Assembly: GCF_018271995.1 (NCBI RefSeq)
Contig: NZ_JAGUCO010000003.1
Location: forward strand, 310,001 to 374,000
DNA: 64,000 nt
Source: Carboxylicivirga linearis
GTDB taxonomy: Bacteria; Bacteroidota; Bacteroidia; Bacteroidales; Marinilabiliaceae
Direction of reading: 5' to 3'
Shown here: positions 1-8,245 of the stretch, one piece after another
How positions within the stretch are numbered: position 1 is the first letter of the stretch
Layout: each line of letters opens with the position of its first letter
Translations under genes and position numbers: made by a program
The notes under the pieces: model-generated
The model's database searches: none
The model's input: the letters and a program-made list of their open reading frames with translations, nothing else
What the model was told of the DNA's origin: nothing

Positions 1-436
1 TAAATTTGAATAAAAAAGGCATTTTACCTTTCATTCCCCAAGTTAGTTCGCACATTTCACCTTTGCCGCTTAACATCCAGAATACATCAGAGCGAGATTT
101 GAACGGTTTTAAAAATCGTATTTCCTGTTCAAGAGAAACATCTTTTTTTAAGGATTTGTGCTCAATCTCACCAACCCCCACCATTTTGCCGGTCCACTTA
201 TAAACGGCCCCAATGGCTTTACCATCTTTACTTACCGAGACATTAGCATCGGGTTCGAGACATAACCATGGCGACCATGATGTCCAGGTATTAAAATCAG
301 AAATAAGTTCAAATGCTTTTTCTCTGGATACATCCAATTCTATCGATCGGGTTATGTAATACGATCCGTCTATTGAAGCTAACCATACTGTCAGGCCCAA
401 TAGTACTAGTATAAATATAAGTAGTGCGTAAATCAT
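1..436 (-). CDS. SRPBCC (START/polyketide cyclase-like) protein, C-terminus cut by window edge
   Basis: The minus strand from an ATG at 436 stays open to the left edge, giving 145 codons. The protein starts with one membrane segment (residues 1-21, MIYALLIFILVLLGLTVWL). It then has the typical SRPBCC opening: ITRSIELDVSREKAFELISD, followed by FNTWTSWSPW and GAVYKWTGKM. Such proteins form a hydrophobic cavity for small ligands; in Bacteroidota this membrane-anchored type is usually annotated as SRPBCC or polyketide cyclase with no known ligand. It is divergent from the histidine kinase gene at 611, with about 170 bp between them. Family call is good; function unknown. The C-terminal half is missing only because the window ends. 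Confidence 0.72.
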   Translation of the reverse strand, partial: MIYALLIFILVLLGLTVWLASIDGSYYITRSIELDVSREKAFELISDFNTWTSWSPWLCLEPDANVSVSKDGKAIGAVYKWTGKMVGVGEIEHKSLKKDVSLEQEIRFLKPFKSRSDVFWMLSGKGEMCELTWGMKGKMPFLFKF

Positions 437-610
437 AATCGAATATTAGTTTGTATCAGGGCGGGGATATATGGCTTTCTAATTTAATCAGCTATTTTGT
501 CAAAGTCAACAGGTAACTAATTATAGCTAAATTAAACGTGTTTGGAGTTTGTTAAAGTGTTACTTTAAAAATGTTGTTATCTTTAAAGATTCAATAGAAA
601 AGCATATTTG

Positions 611-3600
611 ATGAGACAATTGGGAGCAGGAGGACTAGGTAAGTCTATTCAAAGAAAAGTTATTATTGGTTTTGGTATCATTATCATGATTCTTTTTCTG
701 GTTTCATTTATGAGTATCAATGGTATTCATCAATTGTCGCATGTGGTTTCTAATACAGAGGTGGTGAATCGCTTGCAGGATCAAATTTCCGATTTAAGAT
801 TAAATGAAAAGCGAGTTCTTATCTCAGGTAATTCTTCCCTTAAAATTAGAGTTGATACTATTTCCCGTAATATCACCAACCTTCTAAAGGAAATTAATCA
901 GTCTGACATAAATGATGAAACCAAAAGTGAGTTGGAACCTTTTGCCGAATTGGTAAGTGAATTCAATAAGAATTTTAGTTTGTATGTTTCACTACACGAA
1001 TTGTTGGATACAACAGATGATCAGAATGACTCATTATTTAAAAGTATTGAAACAATAGAAATCAATCAATTCGAAACAATTGGGAAATGGTTTCGGCCGG
1101 GATCAGAGAAATATAATAGTGTTACTCGAGAGTTTAATGATATACATTCAAATTTAATTTCCATCCGGGTTATTCAAACCCGAATACAGAATAGGTTAAT
1201 TCAAGGCGGTGAGCGCGATACCCTTAATGTTCGCTTTGATAGGACCTTAAAAAAGTCATTCGAGATTGAAAACATTGTTAATAATGCAGAGGTTCGTGAG
1301 TTTATGAGTGACTTCCGAAATGTTTTTAGAGCCTATGAACAAACAACCATACAAATTCTCAATCTAAGTGAAAACATCAATACAGCCCAACGCGGTTTAA
1401 TCAGTGCCGGAAGCGAAATGCAGAAACGCTCTAAAAAAGCATCTCTATTACAAAGTAAGCAACTAACTAAGTGGGGCGATTTAAGTATGAACTTCCTGAT
1501 TATATTGGTAGTTGTTGCTATACTCGGAGCAGGCTTTGTACTGGCATTTTTTATATATACCATTACTTCTGATGAAAGAAAAAGGAAAGATATTGAAGGG
1601 GCAATTGAAGATAATCGTCGTTTGCTTGATGATATCATCAATAACAGTAAAGCTCTCATTTTTGTAAAAGATTTAGAAGGAAGGTACACATTGGTAAATC
1701 AAAACTGGTGTGAAGAAGTAGGGGTGACCGAATCGGAGGTGATCGGTAAACAGGCAGATAAGTTTTTTGATGCTGAGGTAGTTGAGCATTGGAATGAAGT
1801 TGATGAACAGGTGATAAAATCAGGTGTTGCTGTTCACTTCGAAGAAGGTATGGAATTAAAAAAAGGCAGAAGGTATTTTCTGTCTAATAAGTTCCCAATA
1901 AGAAATACAGAGGGCGAAATAACTGCAATTTGCAGTATATCAACTGATATTACTGAGTTAAACGAAGCTTTGCGCGACCTGGAAAGAAGTCGTGAGAATT
2001 ATCGAAATATAGTAACCAATGTGCCGGGTATTGTTTATACCGGAACGATGGACGATAGCCGCTCGATGTCTTTCTTAAGTAGCGGATTTACGAAAGTAAC
2101 CGGTTTTGATAAAGAGAACTTTTTAAATGGGGTTCAGTCGTTCACCAATATGATAGTTGAAGGTGATAGAGAAAGAGTATTAGAAACTATCAAGCAGGCA
2201 GTGGCCCGTAATCAGTCCTTCGAAATTGAGTATCGTATTGAAGATGTGAAAGGAGAGAAGAGATGGCTTCATGAAAAAGGAATGCCTATTAAGCAACTTG
2301 AAAATTCGGGGTATTACTTGCAGGGTGTAATGATTGATATGACAGCCCAAAAAGAAGCCATTTCGGAAGTAATGTTGCGCGATAGGTTTTTGGAAGGTGT
2401 AGCTGAGGCGGTTAAGGAGTTGATTGCCAATCAGGAGGCTGAAGAAGCTCTTCTGAAATCATTACGTATTGTAGCGCAGAGTGCCATGGTCGATCATTCA
2501 TTTATTTTTGTAAATGAACCAATTGGGAAAGATGGTCAGCCAAGGTTTTCGCATCATTACGAATGGCAGAAAGATCAAATAAAACCAATTCAACGGCCGG
2601 AATTACAAAATGTAAGTTATCAGGAAATAGGCTCCAGATGGTACCATTCATTAGCAGATAAGAAAGAAATCAGCGGATTTAAAGATGACTTTATAAAAGA
2701 GGAGCAGGTGCTTTTCGAAAAGTTAAATATTCAGAGTATACTTATAGTCCCGGTTTTTGCCCGAGATGAATTTTGGGGTTTTATAGGCTTTGGAAATATT
2801 AATAAAGGATTACCTTGGGTTGAATCGAACAGGGCTATTTTTAGAGCTTATACGGTTACTCTTGGTATTGCCATTGCAAAAGAGCGTGATTCGGTGCTGC
2901 TTAAAGAAGCAAAAGATGCAGCTGAAGCAGCTACCCAGGCAAAAAGTGATTTTCTGGCGAGGATGAGTCACGAGATTCGCACTCCAATGAATGCTATTGT
3001 TGGATGGACTCATCTTGCTATTGAGAAAGAAGCAGCTCATTCTCATAGCGATTATTTGCATAAAATTCAGGCAAGTTCTAAGTCCCTCCTGGGAATTATT
3101 AACGATATACTTGACTTCTCAAAGATTGAGGCTGGCAAGCTTATTTTAGAAAATATCGATTTTGATCTTGAACAGGTATTTGATGATTTAAGTAATATGG
3201 TGAGTTACAAAGCTCACGAAAAAGGGCTTGAATTTATTTACGCTCTGGATGCCGATGTTCCACTTAATTTGGTGGGCGATCCTTTACGACTATCTCAAAT
3301 ACTTATCAATCTGGTAAATAATGCCATTAAATTTACCAATGAAGGAGAAGTGGTTACGAGTGTATTAGTATTGCAGGAAGACGATAATGATGTTGAATTA
3401 TTGTTTGAGGTAAAAGACTCAGGTATTGGTATTAAGCCCGATCTGCAACAATATTTATTTGAATCATTCTCGCAGGCCGATGTTTCAACCACCCGAAAAT
3501 ATGGTGGAACCGGACTTGGTTTGGCAATTTGTAAGCGACTTACAGGTTTAATGGGAGGACGTATTTGGGTTGAAAGCGAATATGGAATGGGAAGTTCCTT

Positions 3601-4960
3601 CTTCTTTACTGTTAAGGTTGGTAAAAATAAAGTTCAAAAACGCGATCTTCTAATTCCACCTAAAGACCTGGAGGGAATTGAAATATTGTTGATAATATCT
3701 CATCCAGTTACCTCCCATATTCATAAAGACATGCTTGAGCTGCTTGGTTTTAAAGTAACCATGGTGGGTAGTTTAGAAAAAGCAATGGTGAAGTTGGTTG
3801 AAAGTAATCAGAAAAAAGTCTTTGACTTGATTATAATGGATTGGGAATTGCAGAGAGAGAATAATGTAGATGCTGCTTTTGAACTAAAAAAGCATAATAA
3901 AAATTCAATTCCTTTAATCATTCTTATACCAGCTTTTAATCAGGATCCAATTCTCCTTAATTTTATTGAATCAAATCCTAAGGTGTGGTCGGTAGTAAAA
4001 CCTGTCAATTACTCTACTATTTACGATGGTTGTATGGAAGCCTTAGGAAAGGAAAAATCAACTGTTTCATGGCGTAAGAAAGAACCGGATTTGTACCTTA
4101 AGGAACTGAAAAAGTTGAAGGATGTATTGGTACTTTTGGTGGAAGATAATGAAGCTAATCAGATGATTGGCATTGAGTTGTTGGAGCTTGCTAATGTTAG
4201 TGTGGAAGTGGCCTCCAATGGTAAAGAGGCAGTTACTCTATTAAAGAAAAGAGGTCCAAATTATTACGATCTTATTCTAATGGATATTCAAATGCCTGTG
4301 ATGGATGGCTTTGACGCTACCAAAGAAATTTTGCAATCTTCGGGTTTTAAAGAAATGCATATTGTTGCCATGACGGCTGACGCCATTGATGGAGCTAAAG
4401 AAAAATACCTGAAAGCCGGAATGGTGGATATGATTTCTAAGCCTATCGATCCGGAACAGGTCTATAATAAGGTTCTAAAATGGGTTAACAAGCAAAGAGG
4501 TATTATGCAATCCAAGAGGAGACCTGTAAAAGTGATTGACCAATCGGAAAATCAAATTGCAGAGAATTTACCTGAAGTTAATACCTATCCTCCTATTGAA
4601 GGGATAAATGTGGAAGAAGGAGTGAAACGATTTGCGAATAGATGGGATTTCTTCAAGCGACTATTGCAGCGTTTTTATTTCGATCATCTCAATTTTGTAA
4701 AGGAATTTAATGAATTAAAAGTTAAGGATAGAGAGGCTGCAGAGCGTATGTTGCATTCGTTCAAAGGAATTTCCGGTACTATTTCTGCACCTAAGTTATA
4801 TGAAATGGCTATAAAGGTTGAAAAATATTTTAAAGAAGATAGTCCGTCATTTAGTGAAGGCTTTATTGCTATGACAAAAGAGTTGGAAACAATTTTAAAG
4901 GAATTAAGTATAAACAAAGAAGTGGATATTGAGGGGGTAGATAAACAAAATTCTAACTAA
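611..4960 (+). CDS. Hybrid sensor histidine kinase/response regulator (PAS-PAS-GAF-HisKA-HATPase-REC-REC-HPt)
   Basis: This is a 1449-residue membrane kinase that probably runs a whole phosphorelay in one chain. Counted from the ATG at 611 (an in-frame TTG at 608 is the less likely start), two membrane segments (about 19-36 and 294-318) flank a roughly 255-residue extracytoplasmic sensor region. Then follow two PAS domains (about 335-450 and 465-585), a GAF-like region (600-760), HisKA with His787 in SHEIRTP, and an ATPase with the N box (LVNNAIKF), DSGIGI and GGTGLGL. A first receiver (about 1022-1145) keeps Asp1077 and Lys1130 but lacks the usual acidic pair. A second receiver (1172-1292) is intact, with VEDN, Asp1225 and Lys1277. 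An HPt domain has His1382 in LHSFKG. The downstream lipoprotein gene starts at the next base, so the two are probably co-transcribed. No DNA-binding output domain or partner regulator lies nearby. Confidence 0.93.
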   Translation: MRQLGAGGLGKSIQRKVIIGFGIIIMILFLVSFMSINGIHQLSHVVSNTEVVNRLQDQISDLRLNEKRVLISGNSSLKIRVDTISRNITNLLKEINQSDINDETKSELEPFAELVSEFNKNFSLYVSLHELLDTTDDQNDSLFKSIETIEINQFETIGKWFRPGSEKYNSVTREFNDIHSNLISIRVIQTRIQNRLIQGGERDTLNVRFDRTLKKSFEIENIVNNAEVREFMSDFRNVFRAYEQTTIQILNLSENINTAQRGLISAGSEMQKRSKKASLLQSKQLTKWGDLSMNFLIILVVVAILGAGFVLAFFIYTITSDERKRKDIEGAIEDNRRLLDDIINNSKALIFVKDLEGRYTLVNQNWCEEVGVTESEVIGKQADKFFDAEVVEHWNEVDEQVIKSGVAVHFEEGMELKKGRRYFLSNKFPIRNTEGEITAICSISTDITELNEALRDLERSRENYRNIVTNVPGIVYTGTMDDSRSMSFLSSGFTKVTGFDKENFLNGVQSFTNMIVEGDRERVLETIKQAVARNQSFEIEYRIEDVKGEKRWLHEKGMPIKQLENSGYYLQGVMIDMTAQKEAISEVMLRDRFLEGVAEAVKELIANQEAEEALLKSLRIVAQSAMVDHSFIFVNEPIGKDGQPRFSHHYEWQKDQIKPIQRPELQNVSYQEIGSRWYHSLADKKEISGFKDDFIKEEQVLFEKLNIQSILIVPVFARDEFWGFIGFGNINKGLPWVESNRAIFRAYTVTLGIAIAKERDSVLLKEAKDAAEAATQAKSDFLARMSHEIRTPMNAIVGWTHLAIEKEAAHSHSDYLHKIQASSKSLLGIINDILDFSKIEAGKLILENIDFDLEQVFDDLSNMVSYKAHEKGLEFIYALDADVPLNLVGDPLRLSQILINLVNNAIKFTNEGEVVTSVLVLQEDDNDVELLFEVKDSGIGIKPDLQQYLFESFSQADVSTTRKYGGTGLGLAICKRLTGLMGGRIWVESEYGMGSSFFFTVKVGKNKVQKRDLLIPPKDLEGIEILLIISHPVTSHIHKDMLELLGFKVTMVGSLEKAMVKLVESNQKKVFDLIIMDWELQRENNVDAAFELKKHNKNSIPLIILIPAFNQDPILLNFIESNPKVWSVVKPVNYSTIYDGCMEALGKEKSTVSWRKKEPDLYLKELKKLKDVLVLLVEDNEANQMIGIELLELANVSVEVASNGKEAVTLLKKRGPNYYDLILMDIQMPVMDGFDATKEILQSSGFKEMHIVAMTADAIDGAKEKYLKAGMVDMISKPIDPEQVYNKVLKWVNKQRGIMQSKRRPVKVIDQSENQIAENLPEVNTYPPIEGINVEEGVKRFANRWDFFKRLLQRFYFDHLNFVKEFNELKVKDREAAERMLHSFKGISGTISAPKLYEMAIKVEKYFKEDSPSFSEGFIAMTKELETILKELSINKEVDIEGVDKQNSN

Positions 4961-6526
4961 ATGAGGATTCTAAGTATTTTTCTCTTTTCACTTATTCTTA
5001 TCTCGTGTGAAGATGCTCTTCGTTCTCCCGGGAAACCTCTTATGCAATTTGATTTCAATAACGAAATTGTTAACAAGGGGATGGGTAAGCTGGATATTGA
5101 GGGGGATGCAATGGTAAGTTATTACTATGGAGAAAAAGATACCTGTCTCGATTTAATGGCTTCAGCAAAATATCGAAAACCCATAATCATTAATTATCAG
5201 GATGACTTTTCGTTTGAAGATTACGATGGATATACCGTTTCTGTTTGGATACAAAAAGCTCGCAATGATAATGAAAGTTATAGTGTCCTTTCGCAACAAA
5301 CCTATTTAGATGGTAAATGGCTAGGTTGGGAATTACGAGCTGAAAATTGTGGCTCATGGAGCTGGGTTTATCGTGATAGTATACAAACCTGGAAGTATCA
5401 ACCTACTTCTTTGAGGCAACCTGTAAATGATGGTAATTGGCACCAGTTAACGTATAGCTATAATAAAAACTCGCAAGAAGCTCGCCTGTATTATGATGGA
5501 GAAAACGTGGCTGTTTACTCTTTGTTTGGGAATACATTCAGTATAAAATCAGTTCCGTTACGTGTAGGAGTGAGTCCTGCTTCAGCTTCTGAGAATATAG
5601 ATATTTTTAATGGTAGGATTGATAATTTAGCTGTTTGGTCGCGAACACTGGAATCAGAAGAAGTTCATACTGTCTATAGATTAAAAGAAAAAAAGAAGTT
5701 TAAACGACCTGTTAGCGGTGATGTATTTAAGGTTTTGACATGGAATATCTGGCAAGGAGCAATTCATGAGGGGAAAAGAGTAGGGGCGGAGCGTATCTTA
5801 GATGTTCTTCAATCGTCAGAAGCCGATTTGATTATGTTGCAGGAAATGGCAGGTGAGGGGCCTTATTTAGCTGATGGTCTTGGGTTTTATTTATATCAGA
5901 GAAATAAGGACTTGGGAGTGCTTAGCCGATATCCATTGGAAGAGGCAAATAACGTATTTAGAGTACATAATTCTGGTTGTATAAAAGTTGATTTGGGTGC
6001 TGATCAAAAGGTTTTTGCTTGCCCAATCTCATTGACAGAAGAGCCACGACTGGATTCATATATAAAAAGTGGAAATGCGGACGTTGATACAATCATATAT
6101 CGTGAAAACGAATTCAGAGGAAGAGAAATAACCTTTATTCTGGGTGAATTAAGGCATTTGATGTTTACCAATAAAAATACTCCCATGATTTTAGGTGGAG
6201 GTTTTAACAGTGGATCACATCTGGATTGGACGGAACGGAATCAAGATCTTCATATGGGGCTTGTTGTTGAATATCCGGTGACTAAACAGGTTGAAAAGGC
6301 TGGGTTTACAGATACATATCGCAGCTCTCATCCTGATGAAGTTGTAGACAAAGGGTATACCTGGTCAACTAAATTTAAAAGTGCTTTTCCTAATCGTACA
6401 GACTTTATCTATTCATTTGGCGAAGATATTCATATTGAAGAAAGTTATGTGTTAGATGACCATCAGGTAAGTTTCCCTTCGAGCCACGCTGCTGTGGTAA
6501 CCGTATTTAATTTAGAAAAAAAATAA
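4961..6526 (+). CDS. Lipoprotein with LamG-like domain and endonuclease/exonuclease/phosphatase (EEP) domain
   Basis: The 521-residue product begins with a lipobox signal peptide (FSLILISC, Cys16). Residues about 60-235 look like a concanavalin/LamG jelly-roll (NDGNWHQLTYSYN, NGRIDNLAVWSRTL). Residues about 255-518 have the EEP fold, with TWNIW (Asn262), LQEM (Glu295) and the TDFIY strand. Two catalytic positions differ from the EEP consensus: the Asp of the GDxN motif is Gly414 (GGGFNSG), and the Asp of the terminal SDH motif is Ser508 (PSSHAAV). Activity is therefore doubtful, although the fold is clear. The ATG directly follows the kinase stop codon, which suggests translational coupling. 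A role as an envelope sensor partner or as a carbohydrate- or phosphoester-binding lipoprotein is inference only. Confidence 0.8.
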   Translation: MRILSIFLFSLILISCEDALRSPGKPLMQFDFNNEIVNKGMGKLDIEGDAMVSYYYGEKDTCLDLMASAKYRKPIIINYQDDFSFEDYDGYTVSVWIQKARNDNESYSVLSQQTYLDGKWLGWELRAENCGSWSWVYRDSIQTWKYQPTSLRQPVNDGNWHQLTYSYNKNSQEARLYYDGENVAVYSLFGNTFSIKSVPLRVGVSPASASENIDIFNGRIDNLAVWSRTLESEEVHTVYRLKEKKKFKRPVSGDVFKVLTWNIWQGAIHEGKRVGAERILDVLQSSEADLIMLQEMAGEGPYLADGLGFYLYQRNKDLGVLSRYPLEEANNVFRVHNSGCIKVDLGADQKVFACPISLTEEPRLDSYIKSGNADVDTIIYRENEFRGREITFILGELRHLMFTNKNTPMILGGGFNSGSHLDWTERNQDLHMGLVVEYPVTKQVEKAGFTDTYRSSHPDEVVDKGYTWSTKFKSAFPNRTDFIYSFGEDIHIEESYVLDDHQVSFPSSHAAVVTVFNLEKK

Positions 6527-6578
6527 TAGCGGGTAAGGGTTTTTATTTCTTAAATTGTCCTTGATAAAACCGAAGTAA

Positions 6579-7148
6579 ATGGGTACATCTTATGATTTAG
6601 ATGTTAATGAGCAATCTCTTTTGAATAGTATTAAAGAAGGAGATGAGAAAGCTTTTGAATATTTATTTAAAAGCTATTACCCCCACTTGGTTTTATTTGC
6701 GCAAAAATATTTAAATGATCGGGATTTGTCTGAAAGCTTGGTGCAAGATGTATTTGTTAATATGTGGATGAAGCGTGAAGATATGTCCATTCGATCATTA
6801 AAGGGTTTTTTGGTGGTGGCTGTTCGAAATAAATGTAACAACGAATTGAAGCATCAAAAAGTGGTTAGAGAGTTTGAAAAATCAAACGAAACGACTCCAA
6901 TAGAAGAATTACCTCATTATAACGATGAAATTTATTTAAATAAAATTAATGAGGTGATTGACCAGTTGCCGGCTCAGCGGAAACGTATTTTTCGTATGAG
7001 TAGGATGGACGGTTTAAAATATAGAGAGATTGCTGATAAACTGAATATTTCGCCAAAAACTGTGGAAGTGCAAATGGGTAAGTCACTTAAGTTTTTGCGA
7101 GAAAAGCTTCAGCCATTAAAAAGGCAGTTGCTAGGTTTATTTTTGTGA
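6579..7148 (+). CDS. ECF RNA polymerase sigma-70 factor (FecI-like)
   Basis: The 189-residue protein has region 2 at about 20-90 (AFEYLFKSYYPHLVLFAQKY, LVQDVFVNMW) and region 4 at about 125-178 (LPAQRKRIFRMSRMDGLKYR, then an HTH ending in SPKTVEVQMG). This is the layout of the Bacteroidota-expanded ECF family. Such factors redirect RNA polymerase to a few promoters once released by a membrane anti-sigma. The FecR gene follows after 43 bp and is the likely cognate anti-sigma. The family call is secure from both domains and gene order; the target genes are not visible beyond the adjacent operon. Confidence 0.95.
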   Translation: MGTSYDLDVNEQSLLNSIKEGDEKAFEYLFKSYYPHLVLFAQKYLNDRDLSESLVQDVFVNMWMKREDMSIRSLKGFLVVAVRNKCNNELKHQKVVREFEKSNETTPIEELPHYNDEIYLNKINEVIDQLPAQRKRIFRMSRMDGLKYREIADKLNISPKTVEVQMGKSLKFLREKLQPLKRQLLGLFL

Positions 7149-7191
7149 TTAATAATAAGGGTAAATAAAGTGTGAAATGTCCTTAAGTTGA

Positions 7192-8172
7192 ATGATGAAA
7201 CAGAAAAGATCACATAGTATCGATTGGGATTTAATAGCTAAGGATATAGCTGGTGAGTTAAGTCAGAATGAGCATGATAGGCTGAATAATGAATTATCAG
7301 CTGATAATGACTTGCTGGGACAGCTAGGTGAGCTATGGGGTGATGCCAAGTATGCGCAGGAATTAAAAACAATTGATACCAATAAAGCGTGGTCGAAAGT
7401 TCAGAATGATATACATCACAAGCAGAGGTACCGTTTAATGAACGGTTGGAAAAAAGGTATGTTAGTAGCAGCTACTGTAGTTATTGCTTTAGGTGCATAT
7501 GTACTGATTAAGAACTTGGTTTCGGATGACAAATTTACCAGTGTTATTGCTCAAAATGAAGTAACACACATTCAACTTACAGATGGAACAAAAGTGGATT
7601 TAAATATAGGTAGTGCACTTAAGTATCCCAATGTTTTTGATGCTGAAACAAGAAAGGTAGAACTTCTGGGGGAAGCATTTTTTGATGTTGCCCGAAATGA
7701 GAATCAACCCTTTGTTATAGAAACCAATAATCTTCGGATTAAAGTTTTAGGAACATCCTTTAATGTAAAAGCAAATGTTGAAAATGGCAACGAAATAGTC
7801 ACAGTGTCATCTGGCAAGGTGGAAGTATGGCATAATACAAGCCATGTTGTATTGGAAAAAGGAGAGGCTGTGGATTTTGATGTAGAATCTAAGGAGTTGG
7901 TGAAAACTTCAGTGGTAAACGTTAATTACAAAGCCTGGAAAACGCGAGAAATAAAATTTGAAGATGTTTCGCTGAGAGAAGTAATTGCCATTATAGAATC
8001 GGTTTACCATATTACAATTGAGGTGGATGAAAGTGTTGAGGTGGATAGTTTAATTCTTAATGCTCAATTTAGTCATGATAACCTAGAGCATGTTATGCGA
8101 GTGGTTTGTCAAACATTCAACCTGCAATCTAGTCGTGAAGAAGATAAATATCGAATAGAATCTGTTAGATAG
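7192..8172 (+). CDS. FecR-family anti-sigma factor with C-terminal DUF4974
   Basis: The gene encodes 326 residues. An N-terminal cytoplasmic sigma-binding region (1-85) is followed by one membrane helix (about 88-107, GMLVAATVVIALGAYVLI). The periplasmic FecR domain (about 115-215) includes LTDGTKVDLNIGSALKYP and GEAFFDVARNENQPFVIET. A C-terminal DUF4974 domain (about 253-322) has IKFEDVSLREVIAIIESVY. In this family the periplasmic part reads the state of an outer-membrane receptor through its STN domain and controls release of the sigma factor. Tandem ATGs at 7192 and 7195 leave the exact start open by one residue. An STN-domain protein follows, but it has no beta-barrel. Confidence 0.94.
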   Translation: MMKQKRSHSIDWDLIAKDIAGELSQNEHDRLNNELSADNDLLGQLGELWGDAKYAQELKTIDTNKAWSKVQNDIHHKQRYRLMNGWKKGMLVAATVVIALGAYVLIKNLVSDDKFTSVIAQNEVTHIQLTDGTKVDLNIGSALKYPNVFDAETRKVELLGEAFFDVARNENQPFVIETNNLRIKVLGTSFNVKANVENGNEIVTVSSGKVEVWHNTSHVVLEKGEAVDFDVESKELVKTSVVNVNYKAWKTREIKFEDVSLREVIAIIESVYHITIEVDESVEVDSLILNAQFSHDNLEHVMRVVCQTFNLQSSREEDKYRIESVR

Positions 8173-8245
8173 CTGGGAAGAAAATTGTATTTTAATGCGG
8201 AGTTCCATTAAAGGACCTTTCTCTTTCAATGCTTAGTACTAACAA

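Noticed and set aside
6-203. Short plus-strand frame at the left edge
   Set aside because: The minus strand here carries a continuous SRPBCC protein reading through the window edge, which explains the sequence.
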